Assembly: GCF_910592395.1 (NCBI RefSeq)
Contig: NC_088323.1
Location: 13,999,501 to 14,063,500, forward strand
Direction of reading: 5' to 3'
Origin: Lineus longissimus
Taxonomy: Eukaryota; Nemertea; Pilidiophora; Heteronemertea; Lineidae
DNA: 64,000 bases
This document shows positions 13,226-23,530 of the stretch, piece after piece. The position numbers were made by a program, and so were the translations under genes. The notes below the pieces were generated by a model. It did not search any database, had not been told where the DNA came from, and saw only the letters and a list, made by a program, of their open reading frames with translations. Positions within the stretch are counted from its first letter, which is position 1; every line of letters begins with the position of its first letter.

Positions 13226-16200
13226 CGCCTCAATCCTGCTCTGTCTCAGATGATGATTTTCTGCTGCCTGACATTCCCACCACCTCGGTAAACTCGGCAC
13301 CCACTGAAGAAAATTTCGGGAAAAGGCGAAGAGTAACAGTTGGTAGTAGTAGGTGTAGCGGTAACCTTCCTAACATGCTTGGTGTAGATGTACATGAGCT
13401 GTCGGAGACAGATTTCGGTAGGCCTATTAAATCGTCACATCCAGCCGGCGTGCTCGTTCATTCCAAGGTGGAACGAGCCTTAACTACCCCTGAAATATTC
13501 AAGATATTAACAGATAAGTCTGTCCAAAGAAATGCATGCTCTGTGCGCCCAACCGGAGTCTACCAAAACGAGACGTTTGTAATTGATAAAAATGCCGTCA
13601 AAAGGAAAGACATGACATCCGATGACAATGGTGCGTGGGTCAGTAAAGGCATGCCATCTGCCTACTTTTTTGTTGACTCCGAAGATAGCCAGTTTTCGGT
13701 TAAGAAGGCCGTAGTAGAAAAAAGTGAGGGAAGAATAATGCAAGCGTTTGTCTCTAAAAGGTGCGGCAATACGTGGGCCAAGACTGAGGTCCCGATCGAT
13801 TCAGTACACAAGGTAACCCGGTATTATAGTAAATGTGCGAGTAACCAGTCATTTCAGCGAGTTTTGATTGATGTTGAAGGTTTCAACTACAGTATACTTC
13901 AGTATTTCTGGTTGGACGGGGTCGTGGGAAGTCTCACATTGAAACCGCATGGAAACGCCAAAAGAACCGACAAAAATACCGCCCGTCCGTATATTCGTAC
14001 CGCGCCCTCCACTATCAGCACCATTGCTGATCGATGCTCTGAAAAAGGTCAGCCGATGAAGATATATCACAAGTTGATACAGGAAGATGGGCATTTTGAG
14101 ACATTTTCAAGCGTACCACGCGACAAAAGACAAATTTACAACGTAAATAAAACACAGAAGCCAACTTCTGAGGACGAACTATTCGCCGTCGTTGCGCAGA
14201 TGCAGGACAAGGTTGGGGCTGGTGAGTTTGTGAAAGCTGTAGCTTTTCACAATGACATTTCTACTTTCAGTGTTTCTCCATTCAGTGTCAATTTCACAGA
14301 TCAGCAGTTGCTGGACGTGAAACGTTTCTGCACCGATTACAACGACTTTTCGATTTTGAGTGTCGACATGACCTTTAATCTAGGAGACTTCTATGTGACA
14401 TTGACAACGTTCGAAAATCTCAGTTTGATCTGTCACCGGACCAACCAACATCCCACCTTTCTTGGGCCGCTGCTTGTTCATGTAAAGAAAACCCGAGAAA
14501 CCTATCAAAACTTGCCAGCCCAAATGGTGTTGCATTGCCCAGAACTGGTAAAACTCATTGCATTCGGATCAGATGAGGAGACAGCATTGTTTACCGCGTT
14601 TAAGAACGCATTTCCTGAAGCTACCCACCTCCTTTGCTTTAACCACTTTAAAGACAATCTAAAAAGAAAATTAACAGAGCTGAAGGTAGGAGACGAAATG
14701 TCCAGGTTAATCATCGCTGATATTTTTGGAGTCCACAGAGGTGACACGAGAGAGACTGGCCTTGTCGATTGTGATGATGCAGATGAGCTCCAGGACAAGC
14801 TGTCGCGATGCCGTGGTCGTTGGGACCAGCCATTCTTTAAATGGTTTATGGATAAGAAGCTCCAGAGTTTTTCCCAAACGATGCTAGCTACCACTCGAAC
14901 CTTTGCTGGGTTAGGGAATCCCCCCAAGGCATACACCCAGAACCGTGCTGAAAGAATGAATCGTTTTCTCAAAGACCATTTGATGCACAAGAAGTCGCAA
15001 TGGCCTGCTTTTAATGACGGCCTCCACGAACTGGTGAAACAACAATACGTGGAGGCGGAGAGAGCAGTGATTGGCATGGGAGAATACACACTCAGTGAGC
15101 CTTACGCAAAATTTAAAGTAGGTCCACACAGGTGGAAAGAGATGAGCGATAGAGACAGGAGTGCTCATTTCAAGAAGTTCTTCAATGCGATGCCGTCAAC
15201 GCCCCCCACCATACCTAGGAGTAACAACACTGCAGCGAGCAACACGTTCCCAAATCTCAGGCCTACAGCAGCGACTGGTTGTCCCCCTACTACAACGGCG
15301 AGTAACTCACTTCCTAGTGCGACAGAAGTGGTCCATCTCTCTGTTGGTGCCGGTGAGGCGAATCTTCCATCTTTGGCGGAGGGCACAATAAGAAACATTT
15401 GGGATAAAGCGCAGTCCCTTCTGTCAACTCCGAATTCTATTGTACGTGCACCAGGGTCCGACGAAAATGCCTTTTCGGTGGTTTCAAGCAGCGGTTCCCA
15501 TGGTTCACCCCAACTTTACGTCTTTAAAGACCAAAAGAGCAGCCACGTAAAGTGTCAGTGCGACATGCACAAGGCAACGAACATCTGTTTGCACAGCGTT
15601 GCTGTTGCGGAGAGGCTTGATTTGATTAGGGAGTTTCTCACTTGGGTAAGATCGCGGGGTAAGACACCAAATGTTACTTCTCTTCTAAGGTCGTCTCTAC
15701 CGAAGTCAGCAGGAAAAAAGCCTGGCCAGCAATCACGTAAGCGCCCCGCAACCGTCCCTGTTATGCAGGTTGTTACAAGATTGCCAGCAGCAGCCGTTCC
15801 TACGCGACAGGAATCGTGCGGTCAAAATGATAGTGCACTTTGCAGACCACAATTTACCGAGGCTTGGCATAATGAAAATCCTTTTTTTGTGCAATTCATA
15901 CCAAAACAGGCAAAGAGCTGCGAAAGCTGCCGGATGGATTTTCCACACATGGATGCCATAAAGGTCGTGCCATACGACATTTTGCTTGTACACAACGAGC
16001 GTTACATGTACCCTAAGCAAGTGGAGTGTGGGGAGGGCACGGTTTGGGTACCAACCCGCCGGAAGGAAAGGGCCGTTTACTATCATATTGACGCAAAATG
16101 TGTTCTGGAGAGGCACCCGTATTTCATAAATTCCATGATTCGGATAGATAACGATGTTAGACGTAGATTAAAATCAGCCCACTGGAAACTGCTTCGAGAT

Positions 16201-16236
16201 GGGCTTGGCTTCCAGTTACCAGGTTTGGATTTTTAA
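13226..16236 (+). CDS. OTU-MULE gene exon 5: MULE transposase with SWIM zinc motif
   Basis: The last exon follows cctttcag and is open for about 1000 codons to a TAA at 16234. Joined to exons 1-4 it gives 1223 residues. The transposase core has the MULE DDE layout: Asp601 (SVDMTFNLGDFYVT), Asp670 (FGSDEETALFTAF), a Cys-x-x-His between the acids (LLCFNHF), and Glu796 (NRAERMNRFLKDHL). A SWIM zinc motif, Cys-x-Cys then Cys-x-His, lies at 997-1010. The C-terminus adds another Cys pair (CESC) and a basic tail. The protein should cut and paste elements with the TIRs at 9002 and 17722. No stop or frameshift was found. Confidence 0.9.
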
Positions 16237-16656
16237 CTTGCCCTGATTTCCAACGTGTTTCGTTCACATCCTATCGTAATCATGCTGTCAACATCACTCC
16301 ATCTTAATTGCATCATATACGTGTGGATCATACGATCTGACCGACTTTGTTGCCCATTTAATTGATTGGAAGATGTGTTCTTGTTCCTGGTCCAACCTCT
16401 GAACATCTGAGTTGATTTTATTTGATCTGGGTTAAAGGATTCATGTTTGACTACAAGTATTTTTCAGTATGTAAACCCTCAGTCGTCGAGGATGGGAGCA
16501 GTCCCAACACTCATCTTAATACCCAGCTTTGATTAATTGATTGAAAGATGAGTTGTTGTGCCTGGTCTGACTTGTCCAAACATCTGGGTTGAGTTAATTT
16601 TGCCTAATTATTCGATGTAACCAACTAATCTTTTGTGTTCACATTGTCGAAATAAA
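16237..16656 (+). promoter_or_regulatory. 3' UTR and poly(A) signal of the OTU-MULE gene
   Basis: The first AATAAA after the stop is at 16651-16656. The interval contains two diverged direct copies of a roughly 90-bp unit (about 16345-16440 and 16520-16610; both have a gattgga/gattgaa box and an acatctg box). No other gene is present. Confidence 0.5.
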
Positions 16657-17665
16657 GGCCTAAAATTGTTGAAATTTAAATTATTGTATACTCCTTTATC
16701 AGCAGGTCTCTGCAAGAATGGCCCAAGAACGAGCCCCCCCCCGACCCTATGGGCAGTACAGTATACATCGGACGGAAACGATCACGACCAAAGGACAGAG
16801 AGGAGGGCCCTGGGCACGAAATAACCACAAGGGTTATTTTAGTGGATGTATTAAATTTGTTCCTATCCCATCACTTGAAAAGGGACAGTTCAGAATAGAG
16901 TCTAGAAAAGAGTCTACAGTTGTATACACCATACATTCCGTGGATGAGAAATCGGCTAGGAGCCGTCCTTGTAATTCCAAAGACGGCGCTCGGGTTTGGG
17001 CACGAGCTAGAATTTGCCGCACGTGGAAAAATAAAGACTTCGTCAAAGTTCGAGACCGTTTATTGGATTCTGGAAGAATTACACATTCACAGGGGCGTAT
17101 TAGCTTGATGTCGCAGCGGGGGGGGGGGGGGGGGGGGGGTCGTTCGCTCGTTTCCATAGGCGACAAAGTCGCAAAATGTGAGAGGAACAAAGGAACTCCG
17201 CCGTTCTTCTATTCACTATAACCATGGAGGTATTATAAAGACCTCCATGCTATAGCAAAAAGGACAGGACCTAGATTCCTGGAGGGACTAGCATTTCATT
17301 TACGGGCATCGGTACTGCATGATGTAGTCAATTTTTTCTGTATCACCCTGTATGAACAGACCGATCCGTAGTTCAAATAGGCCCCGCGTGGTGGTGGCGT
17401 ATTTATAAGCGGAGCGCTATTGGTCCATATTATGGGTGTGTGGTGGGCGTGTCTTCCCATATTTGGGAGATCAGTACTGTACACTGGAGGCGAGGTACAA
17501 CTGGGTTGTTCTAAAATATAGACTATTGAATCGGATATGCGACAGATTTCTAAATTACCATAAAATTCCGATCTGATCATGTAAGAATAAGCTCCAAATG
17601 TTGATTCGTAACCACGTTAGGTTCGAATGGCATTATTTCATGTTTTTATGCATTTTTAGGACTGG
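16657..17665. other. MULE right subterminal region
   Basis: No gene is supported. A G run of about 20 lies at 17119-17139. About 17300-17665 matches 35100-35455 in the outer MULE, so this is the conserved right subterminal part of the family. Confidence 0.5.
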
Positions 17666-17722
17666 TTCCAAGGTTTATCACTGGTTCCAAGGTTTCACTG
17701 ATTCCAAGCTTTATCAACTACC
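17666..17722 (-). repeat. right terminal inverted repeat of the autonomous MULE
   Basis: Exact 57-bp inverted copy of 9002-9058, followed by the duplicated aatagggat at 17723-17731. Confidence 0.9.
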
Positions 17723-17731
17723 AATAGGGAT

Positions 17732-18310
17732 AGATTTTGTTTCTGATACTTCAAGTGCAGAAGGTCAATTCCATGGTGTTGACCATGTCTTACTGTAGTG
17801 AATGAGTACAATTTACACCCTTTCTGGTCATCAACGAAGTGGCTATCACATTTTTTATGTTGCTTGTCCAGCTCATTATCAGCCGCTCATTAGCATATTG
17901 GCCTAGTTACCATGATGAAACACGTAGTGGTGAAGATCAAGTGCTTCCTGCCTTGTCAATTTTGTTACATCTTTCCTGGTTACAGTTCTTCTGAACAGGT
18001 TAAATTTATTTTGTTGTTCCTTTGGTGGATTATATTCTTACTTCTTTTGGATTATTAATGTTTCACATGTGTAGGCCTATATTCATTCAGTGACCCTTAC
18101 TTTGATTTATATTTTTCGACCAAAAAAGGAATATGGAATGAAATAATTGTTTGGATATTTGGATATTCTTGATTCAATGGATTAGGGATGTTGGGAGGGT
18201 GATTTTATTTATTGCACTGCAATATTGAATTCAATGCACATTTCAGATGGACAAACTCCACTTTCCATGCATGGCACTATTATTGTTTACATTCCTAATA
18301 TAGGTAAACT
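17732..18310. other. body of the Helitron-like element between MULE and BEL insertions
   Basis: No gene or motif is recognised. It is bounded on the left by the MULE duplication and on the right by aggac at 18311-18315, the BEL target duplication. Confidence 0.4.
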
Positions 18311-18315
18311 AGGAC

Positions 18316-18922
18316 TATACGTTCCGTACTGACGTATATGTGGAGTGAGGCTTAGGTCCATACGAAAAAACAAACGAAACTATATATATCCTGTGATATA
18401 AATGAACGAAAAAACGCTGTTCGTAAATATAAGCTTATTGAGACGCACAACGAACTTCATACAATTCTACAATTCTCTGATGTGTGTGTTACTGTGGATG
18501 TGGTTCAATCTGCAATTGAAACAAAGAATTCTAAACACATGTAATATCATAACTACTTAAAATTAAGAAATCAATAGAAAAAACCGAGAAATTGACAATT
18601 GGAACATTACTTACAAAGCTGGGTTTACTAAGCAAATTTAGACATAGTCTGGACCTTCTGTCCAGACAAAGAAAAGGTTAAAGGGGCACGTCTTGCCGCC
18701 TTGATGATTTTAGCCTCACTGGTTATTTAGAGAAACTGTCAAATGGAGCTAGTCTCAAACTTAACCAAATCCAGATGTGGATCCTAGATACAGTATGTCA
18801 CGAAGCTTCGGTGAAAAGTTCAGACCTTGATATAGCAAGGTCAAAAGGTTTACGAAAAATGATACATATGTATATAACTGAAACATTTAAAATAAAGTGT
18901 TAATTTGACTTTGTCTACAACA
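18316..18922 (-). repeat. 3' LTR of the BEL element
   Basis: In minus-strand sense it begins TGTTG and ends GTATA. It matches 32503-33109 except at four substitutions. The outer flank is aggac. Confidence 0.92.
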
Positions 18923-19165
18923 TTCCGGCCCCATAAATGCACGTACTCAACAAGCATTTATCCAATAAGCATAAAATAAAAGGTCAAATTATTAAAATAA
19001 ATGAAATCTAATTTAAGAATGTCAATCAAATAGGCCTAAAGGAATATAGCATAATCATTCATCAAAAGTTCCTGACATGCGCCCAACAGGTATCACCTGA
19101 CAAGACTGAGATGGAGTTGTTTGCATCACGCACACAGCAGGAAGCCAATGAGAAGTGAGCCCTGT

Positions 19166-19388
19166 CTAAACAGTGGCGGTGTCGGTGTCCGTGGTGTCCT
19201 CGACAGGCTCAACCAAACACAACTTGTTTACAGGTCGTACCAGCTGTGTGTACTGTGTTCTAACTTTAGCTGACCTAATCAAGTTATCCTTTCCTGGATA
19301 CACTTCGATGACTCGACCTAGTGACCAGGCATTTCTTGGAGTGCTCTTGTCCACAATCAAAACAATGTCACCAATTTTGGCGCTTCTT
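19166..19388 (-). pseudogene. BEL pol C-terminal tail (chromodomain-like/DUF5641 region)
   Basis: The 64-codon frame at 19166-19360 reads VDKSTPRNAWSLGRVIEVYPG and ends in a Thr/Asp-rich tail, the usual end of BEL/Pao polyproteins after the integrase. It is in another frame from the integrase C-terminal segment; the switch lies at about 19405-19420, where the upstream frame runs into TGA. This is a small indel. The region normally helps integrase contact chromatin or DNA, but that role is not proven here. Confidence 0.7.
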
Positions 19389-19891
19389 TCATGCGTCAGC
19401 CATTTCTGTTTGATACTCCTTCGTCCATCTTACCCAGAATAAGTCTGCAAGGTACTGTATATGTCTCCAGCGTCTTCTACTGTATAGATCATCTTTTACA
19501 AAGAGGCCTGGAGGTAATTCTGGTCCCTTACGAAGCAGCAAGAGATGATTTGGTGTGAGGGGTTCTAAATCATCTGGGTCCTCAGAGATCTTGGTAATGG
19601 GGCGTCCATTTACAATCGCCTCCACCTCACACATCAGGGTTGACAGTCCATCTTCAGAAAGCACCTGTTCTTTCAGAATCCCAGACATGACCTTCCTGAC
19701 TGATCTGATCAGTCTTTCCCATACCCCACCCATATGTGAGGCTGCTGGAGGGTTAAATATCCATTGGATGTTGTTCTGCCGCATATGTTCCTCGATTCTC
19801 TGGAGGTTCCATTCAGACAATGCCCTTTTTAACTCTTTGCGGCCTCCAACAAAGTTTGTGCCATTATCTGACCGGATCCTTTCTGGTCGAC
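19389..19891 (-). pseudogene. BEL integrase, C-terminal half
   Basis: The segment carries the second catalytic Asp (RSDNGTNF, about 19865) and the catalytic Glu (SHMGGVWERLIRS), then the linker to the tail (RRWRHIQYLADLFW). It continues the integrase fragment at 20528-21576 once the MITE and one copy of its 9-bp duplication are discounted. It ends prematurely at 19389 because of the frame break before the tail. Confidence 0.85.
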
Positions 19892-19900
19892 CTCTCCTGC

Positions 19901-20518
19901 GGTAACCGGAAAAACGCCGACCGACCGACCGACCGACCGACCGACTGACCGACCGACCTTCCGACCTACCAACCCAAGGAGTTTCGTAGTTGAGTCGCAG
20001 GTCTCATAAGTCAATGTGATATATCCAATCCACGATAGCAGGTCACGTGAAATGAAATTGTAAACAAGCGCACGTGCGCTGGTCAAATGACAACAAAGTT
20101 GCAGTTCATGCATTGCATCGGTCGAGACACTCGAGTAGAAAAACTACAGTGCATAGATTAGGCCCAAATCATGTTTTTATATCCACCGACCATGTAGACA
20201 AAGCATATCTTTAGAGTATCGTTATCAGTTCCTTACCGCGTGGGCTCGTTTTCCCGGTATAATTGACTGGAGATGCTGCTGTCAGACACGTCGGACTCCA
20301 TCACGTCCATTGCGCTGGGCACTACACAGATACATGTGCTATAGAGAAGCGAAAGGGATACTGCATATGACGGTAGGTTGGCAGGTCAGTCGGTCGGTCG
20401 GTCGGCGTTTTTCCGGTTACCGGGCTATGAGGCGCGAATGGGATGCCGTAAGTGAGGTTGTCAGAGTCGGCGAGTAGGTCGGTCGGTCGGTCGGTCGGTC
20501 GGCGTTTTTCCGGTTACC
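19901..20518. mobile_element. MULE-like MITE, 618 bp, in the BEL integrase
   Basis: The termini are inverted copies of about 42 bp, beginning ggtaaccggaaaaacgccga and continuing as gacc repeats. They are flanked by an exact 9-bp direct repeat, ctctcctgc (19892-19900 and 20519-20527). The insertion splits the BEL integrase between its first and second catalytic Asp. A further inverted copy of the end sequence lies inside at about 20388-20421, so the right end has been partly duplicated. No coding capacity. The 9-bp duplication suggests a MULE transposase in trans, but the TIR differs from the autonomous MULE here. Confidence 0.85.
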
Positions 20519-20527
20519 CTCTCCTGC

Positions 20528-21576
20528 TTATAAAACGCTGCAAGGCATTGATAAAGGCATCTGTGGTGAGTGACTCGGCAACTTCTATGTGAATCGCACG
20601 TGAGGTCAGGCATGTGAAGATACATCCATATCGTTTGGCTCGTTTGTGACCTCTGCCCATTTTTACTTCAAAAGGTCCGAAGTAATCCAACCCAATATGT
20701 GTGAAAGGCGCAGTTGGAGGGTTAACACGGTCTTCTGGAAGATCTGCCATTTGTTGTGTCATAGGTATACCTGCAGCTTTACGGCAGTGTATGCATCTTG
20801 ACAGATTCCTTCTGATGGCAACTCGTCCCTTGACAATCCAAAACTTCTGTCTAATTTCTGCAAGTGCATGCTCTGCCCCTGAGTGCCCTGTCAGGTTGTG
20901 GTAATGTTGAACAATCAGGTCGACAACGTGATGTTTCTTTGGAAGTATCATCTGGTGCTGCGCATCATGAGGCAATACCGCATTGTTGAGACGACCCCCT
21001 ACTCGCAATATCCCATTGACATCTGACTGTGGGGAGAGCTTGTTGATGGCACGTGACTGGCTCCTGGTATCTAGATTGATATCCCGCTGAGCAAACTTCA
21101 CCAGTTCAACTTCAGCTATCTTTAGCTCAGCCACAGACAATCCTCCATTCTGCATCGGTTGTACTCCTATACTGTCATGATGATGAATCAGAGCCTTGTT
21201 ACGCAACACCTTTCGTGCTCGCAAAATCCAGGCAACTGATTTCTTCAGTTTATACCAGCTGGAATGTTGTTCAATCAGCTTCATCACGATTTCCTTTCCA
21301 TTAGTGCTTTTCTCGGGTCGTTCTGCTGCATAAACCTGTAGTTGTGGTTTCTCTTCCAAATGGTGACTGTCGTCTTCGGACAGCAATGCGCGCGGTGTCT
21401 GAGGCCAGTCACACTCTGGTTTCCAAAGGAAGCTTGGCCCATCAGTCCACCTTGTGCTGTCAGTCAGCTCGTCAGCTGTCAGGCCCCGAGAAACATCATC
21501 TGCTGGGTTGTTTGCTGTATCTACATGGCGCCACTGTGCAGGTGCTGAACCTTCATGAATTTTGGCGACCCTATTA
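20528..21576 (-). pseudogene. BEL integrase N-terminal half and end of RNase H
   Basis: In minus-strand sense it opens with the RNase H end (HVDTANNPADDVSRG), then the integrase zinc-binding His/Cys region (HYHNLTGHSGAEHALAEIR, CIHC) and the first catalytic Asp in HIGLDYFGPFEV. The frame stops at 20514 only because it enters the MITE. The preceding pol sequence lies beyond the tyrosine-recombinase element at 27661. Integrase joins retroelement cDNA to the genome; this copy cannot be made whole. Confidence 0.88.
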
Positions 21577-21924
21577 TGCACAGACCCAAAGTGTCTCCAG
21601 GCTTGTGTATGATCTTCACATTTAAGTGTTGGGGTGTGAAAATGTAATGGCGCGAAGATACATACACGGCTCTAAAGCAATCCGGATACTAGGGCGGGGA
21701 GGGAGGGGAAAGCCAATCCACTGCAGTGGCTCCAGAGCCTGCCATCGTACACAGGGTTTACATTAACCTGTACACGCCAAACTGTCTTCCTTCTGGGTGT
21801 CCATGCGAGACGAAATACAGTTCGCTCAATCACCGCCAGGATACACTTTGGATCTGCACAGACCCAAAGTGTCTCCAGGCTTGTGTATGATCTTCACATT
21901 TAAGTGTTGGGGTGTGAAAATGTA
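21577..21924 (-). repeat. B2-spacer-A2-B1 split direct repeats
   Basis: B2 is 21577-21646 and B1 is 21855-21924; both begin tgcacagacccaaagtgtct on the plus strand. A2, 21802-21854, abuts B1 and repeats A1 at 27608-27660. This arrangement lets a circular or overlapping cDNA regenerate both ends. Confidence 0.88.
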
Positions 21925-22272
21925 CAGGCGCGCACGCCCGGGCTCTCAACCATCCCGGAGAAACATGCCCTACTTCATAACTCCTTTCCCAATACTTAAA
22001 CAAAATTAACTAATTAATCCGCCATAATTAATTATTAATTAGGGACTAATTAGTCCGGAATTCGAAAATAAGGTAACGAGAAATTGTAACTTAAATTCTA
22101 ACATTGCTTTATTATAAGAACTCAACACTGTATTTTAAATTCCACAGAAGATTACACGGTATGGTTTTAGTATGATGATGCATGTAGCGAAAAGGCGAGG
22201 CCACACTCTAACCAACACAATCATGCAATAATTACAATACGAAAATGCATAAAAATATACATCGAAATCTGC
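21925..22272. other. untranslated 3' part of the tyrosine-recombinase element
   Basis: No gene. AT-rich, with an attaat-rich palindromic stretch at about 22009-22042 (ttaattaatccgccataatt region) between the B1 repeat and the recombinase stop codon. Confidence 0.5.
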
Positions 22273-23475
22273 TCAAGGGAACGCTGCTGGGAAATTATCA
22301 ACATCGCCAAACTTACTGTAAAGTGTTTTAACCGCTTCTGGCCGACGAGAACTGTCAGCCAGGGCTTCGGACACATTAGCCGCTTTTACCAAAATATCTG
22401 ACCGACTGTAGTACTCTGCTGATGCCTCTGTGAACCAACCAACATGAGACATTACTTCCGCCGGGCTTGAAGCTGCCCCCGACAGAAGCAAAGTAATGGA
22501 GCAGCCGGCTCTTAAGCCGTGAGGGGTCTCACCCTGGTTGATCCCCAATGTATTTAGATAAATCTTTAATCTATCGTAAATTGCACTGTACGAAATAGGC
22601 GCATCCAACACTACACCGGCTTCTGAGACTGGACGGAATAAATATCCGACCGACAGATCCACCCCCCAGGTTTGTGCCTTGGAGATATACTGCTGAACTC
22701 CCTTTACCGGGCAAATAAGATGATTTGGACATTCTTTAACAATGAAGGTATTTACTTTGTTTACCGAAAACGATTTCCCATGGGAATGAGAGATTACAAG
22801 ACCTGATCCATCGGGTAAGCGTTTAACTTCCTGTGTTTTTAAAATTCCCAAATCACTCGCCCTATCCCCGGCAAAGAACTGCATCTTGAGAAAAGCTTGG
22901 TCTCTGGACAAAACGAATTGCTCCCTAAGGGATAGATCTGGTCTTTTAATCTGGTTATCGATATATTTTGAAATAGCTTGAAGCTTATCCATGAACAAGG
23001 GTTTTGCCTGCTTGGCAACAACGTGCGAGAAACCTTGCTCTCGTTTGACACACTTCAAATACGATTTCACAGGAGGTGAATCAGCCGGATTCCCAACCCC
23101 GGAGAAAATATCTCACGTGCTGCCCCTGTCGGTTTCTTCAGAAATAATGGATTTCAGGGACCGGACTAATCCTTCTAACGTACCGAAGGCAAGACGGGTA
23201 GGACACCCACAGTGGAATTTACCATGATGCCCGAGGAATATACAGGAAGCATTATGGATCTGTGTCCTACCGGCTTTGTCTTTCCATACTAAAAATCGTG
23301 TTAGATCTTTTGGAGAAACCCGTTCCAGGGTTGGCCTCTTAGGCAGTTGTGCCAAAAAATTGCAACAGCTCGTTTTTTAGGGATTGCCTTTTCTTCATAA
23401 GGGGGGTTGCGGAAGCCGCCTTATCCAACTCCTGGAGCCGCTTGTCAATTGCCCCCATGTCAACGCTGATTTTCT
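22273..23475 (-). pseudogene. tyrosine recombinase of the retrotransposon
   Basis: The C-terminal 265 codons (22273-23070) carry the recombinase signature: Arg in FFAGDRASDLG, His-x-x-Arg in HGLRAG, His in MSHVGWF and the Tyr nucleophile in AEYYSRS. Upstream, 23113-23355 encodes the N-terminal part (RFLVWKDKAGRTQIHN and a Cys/His cluster FLGHHGKFHCGCP) in the same frame, separated by one in-frame TGA at 23113-23115. A still earlier stretch (to about 23475) joins only if one base is lost from a T run near 23360. The enzyme inserts circular cDNA by site-specific recombination rather than by DDE integrase. Confidence 0.85.
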
Positions 23476-23530
23476 GAAATAATCAAGATTAAAGCGTCAT
23501 CCACAGAGTATATTCGAAGGATATCGCACA

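Larger units (their letters stand above)
9002..17722 (+). mobile_element. autonomous MULE DNA transposon, 8.7 kb, intact TIRs and 9-bp target duplication
   Basis: Positions 9002-9058 and 17666-17722 are perfect 57-bp inverted repeats. They are flanked by the exact 9-bp direct repeat aatagggat (8993-9001 and 17723-17731), the duplication size typical of Mutator-like transposons. The interior carries one split gene on the plus strand (10762-16236) for an OTU-protease/MULE-transposase fusion with an open 1000-codon last exon. Intact ends, duplication and frame suggest a fairly recent insertion. The copy is nested in the Helitron-like element, which itself sits in a shorter member of the same MULE family. 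An intron contains a 121-bp MITE (12017-12137). Confidence 0.9.

Noticed and set aside
14505-15089. 194-codon frame opposite the MULE transposase
   Set aside because: Antisense shadow of the transposase exon.
16718-17221. 167-codon frame ending in a poly-Gly stretch
   Set aside because: Poly-Gly comes from a G homopolymer; no domain, and it lies in the MULE subterminal region.
19901-20518. CRISPR-like array from repeated gaccgacc units
   Set aside because: Simple 4-bp repeat forming a transposon TIR, with no spacers; the sequence is eukaryotic.
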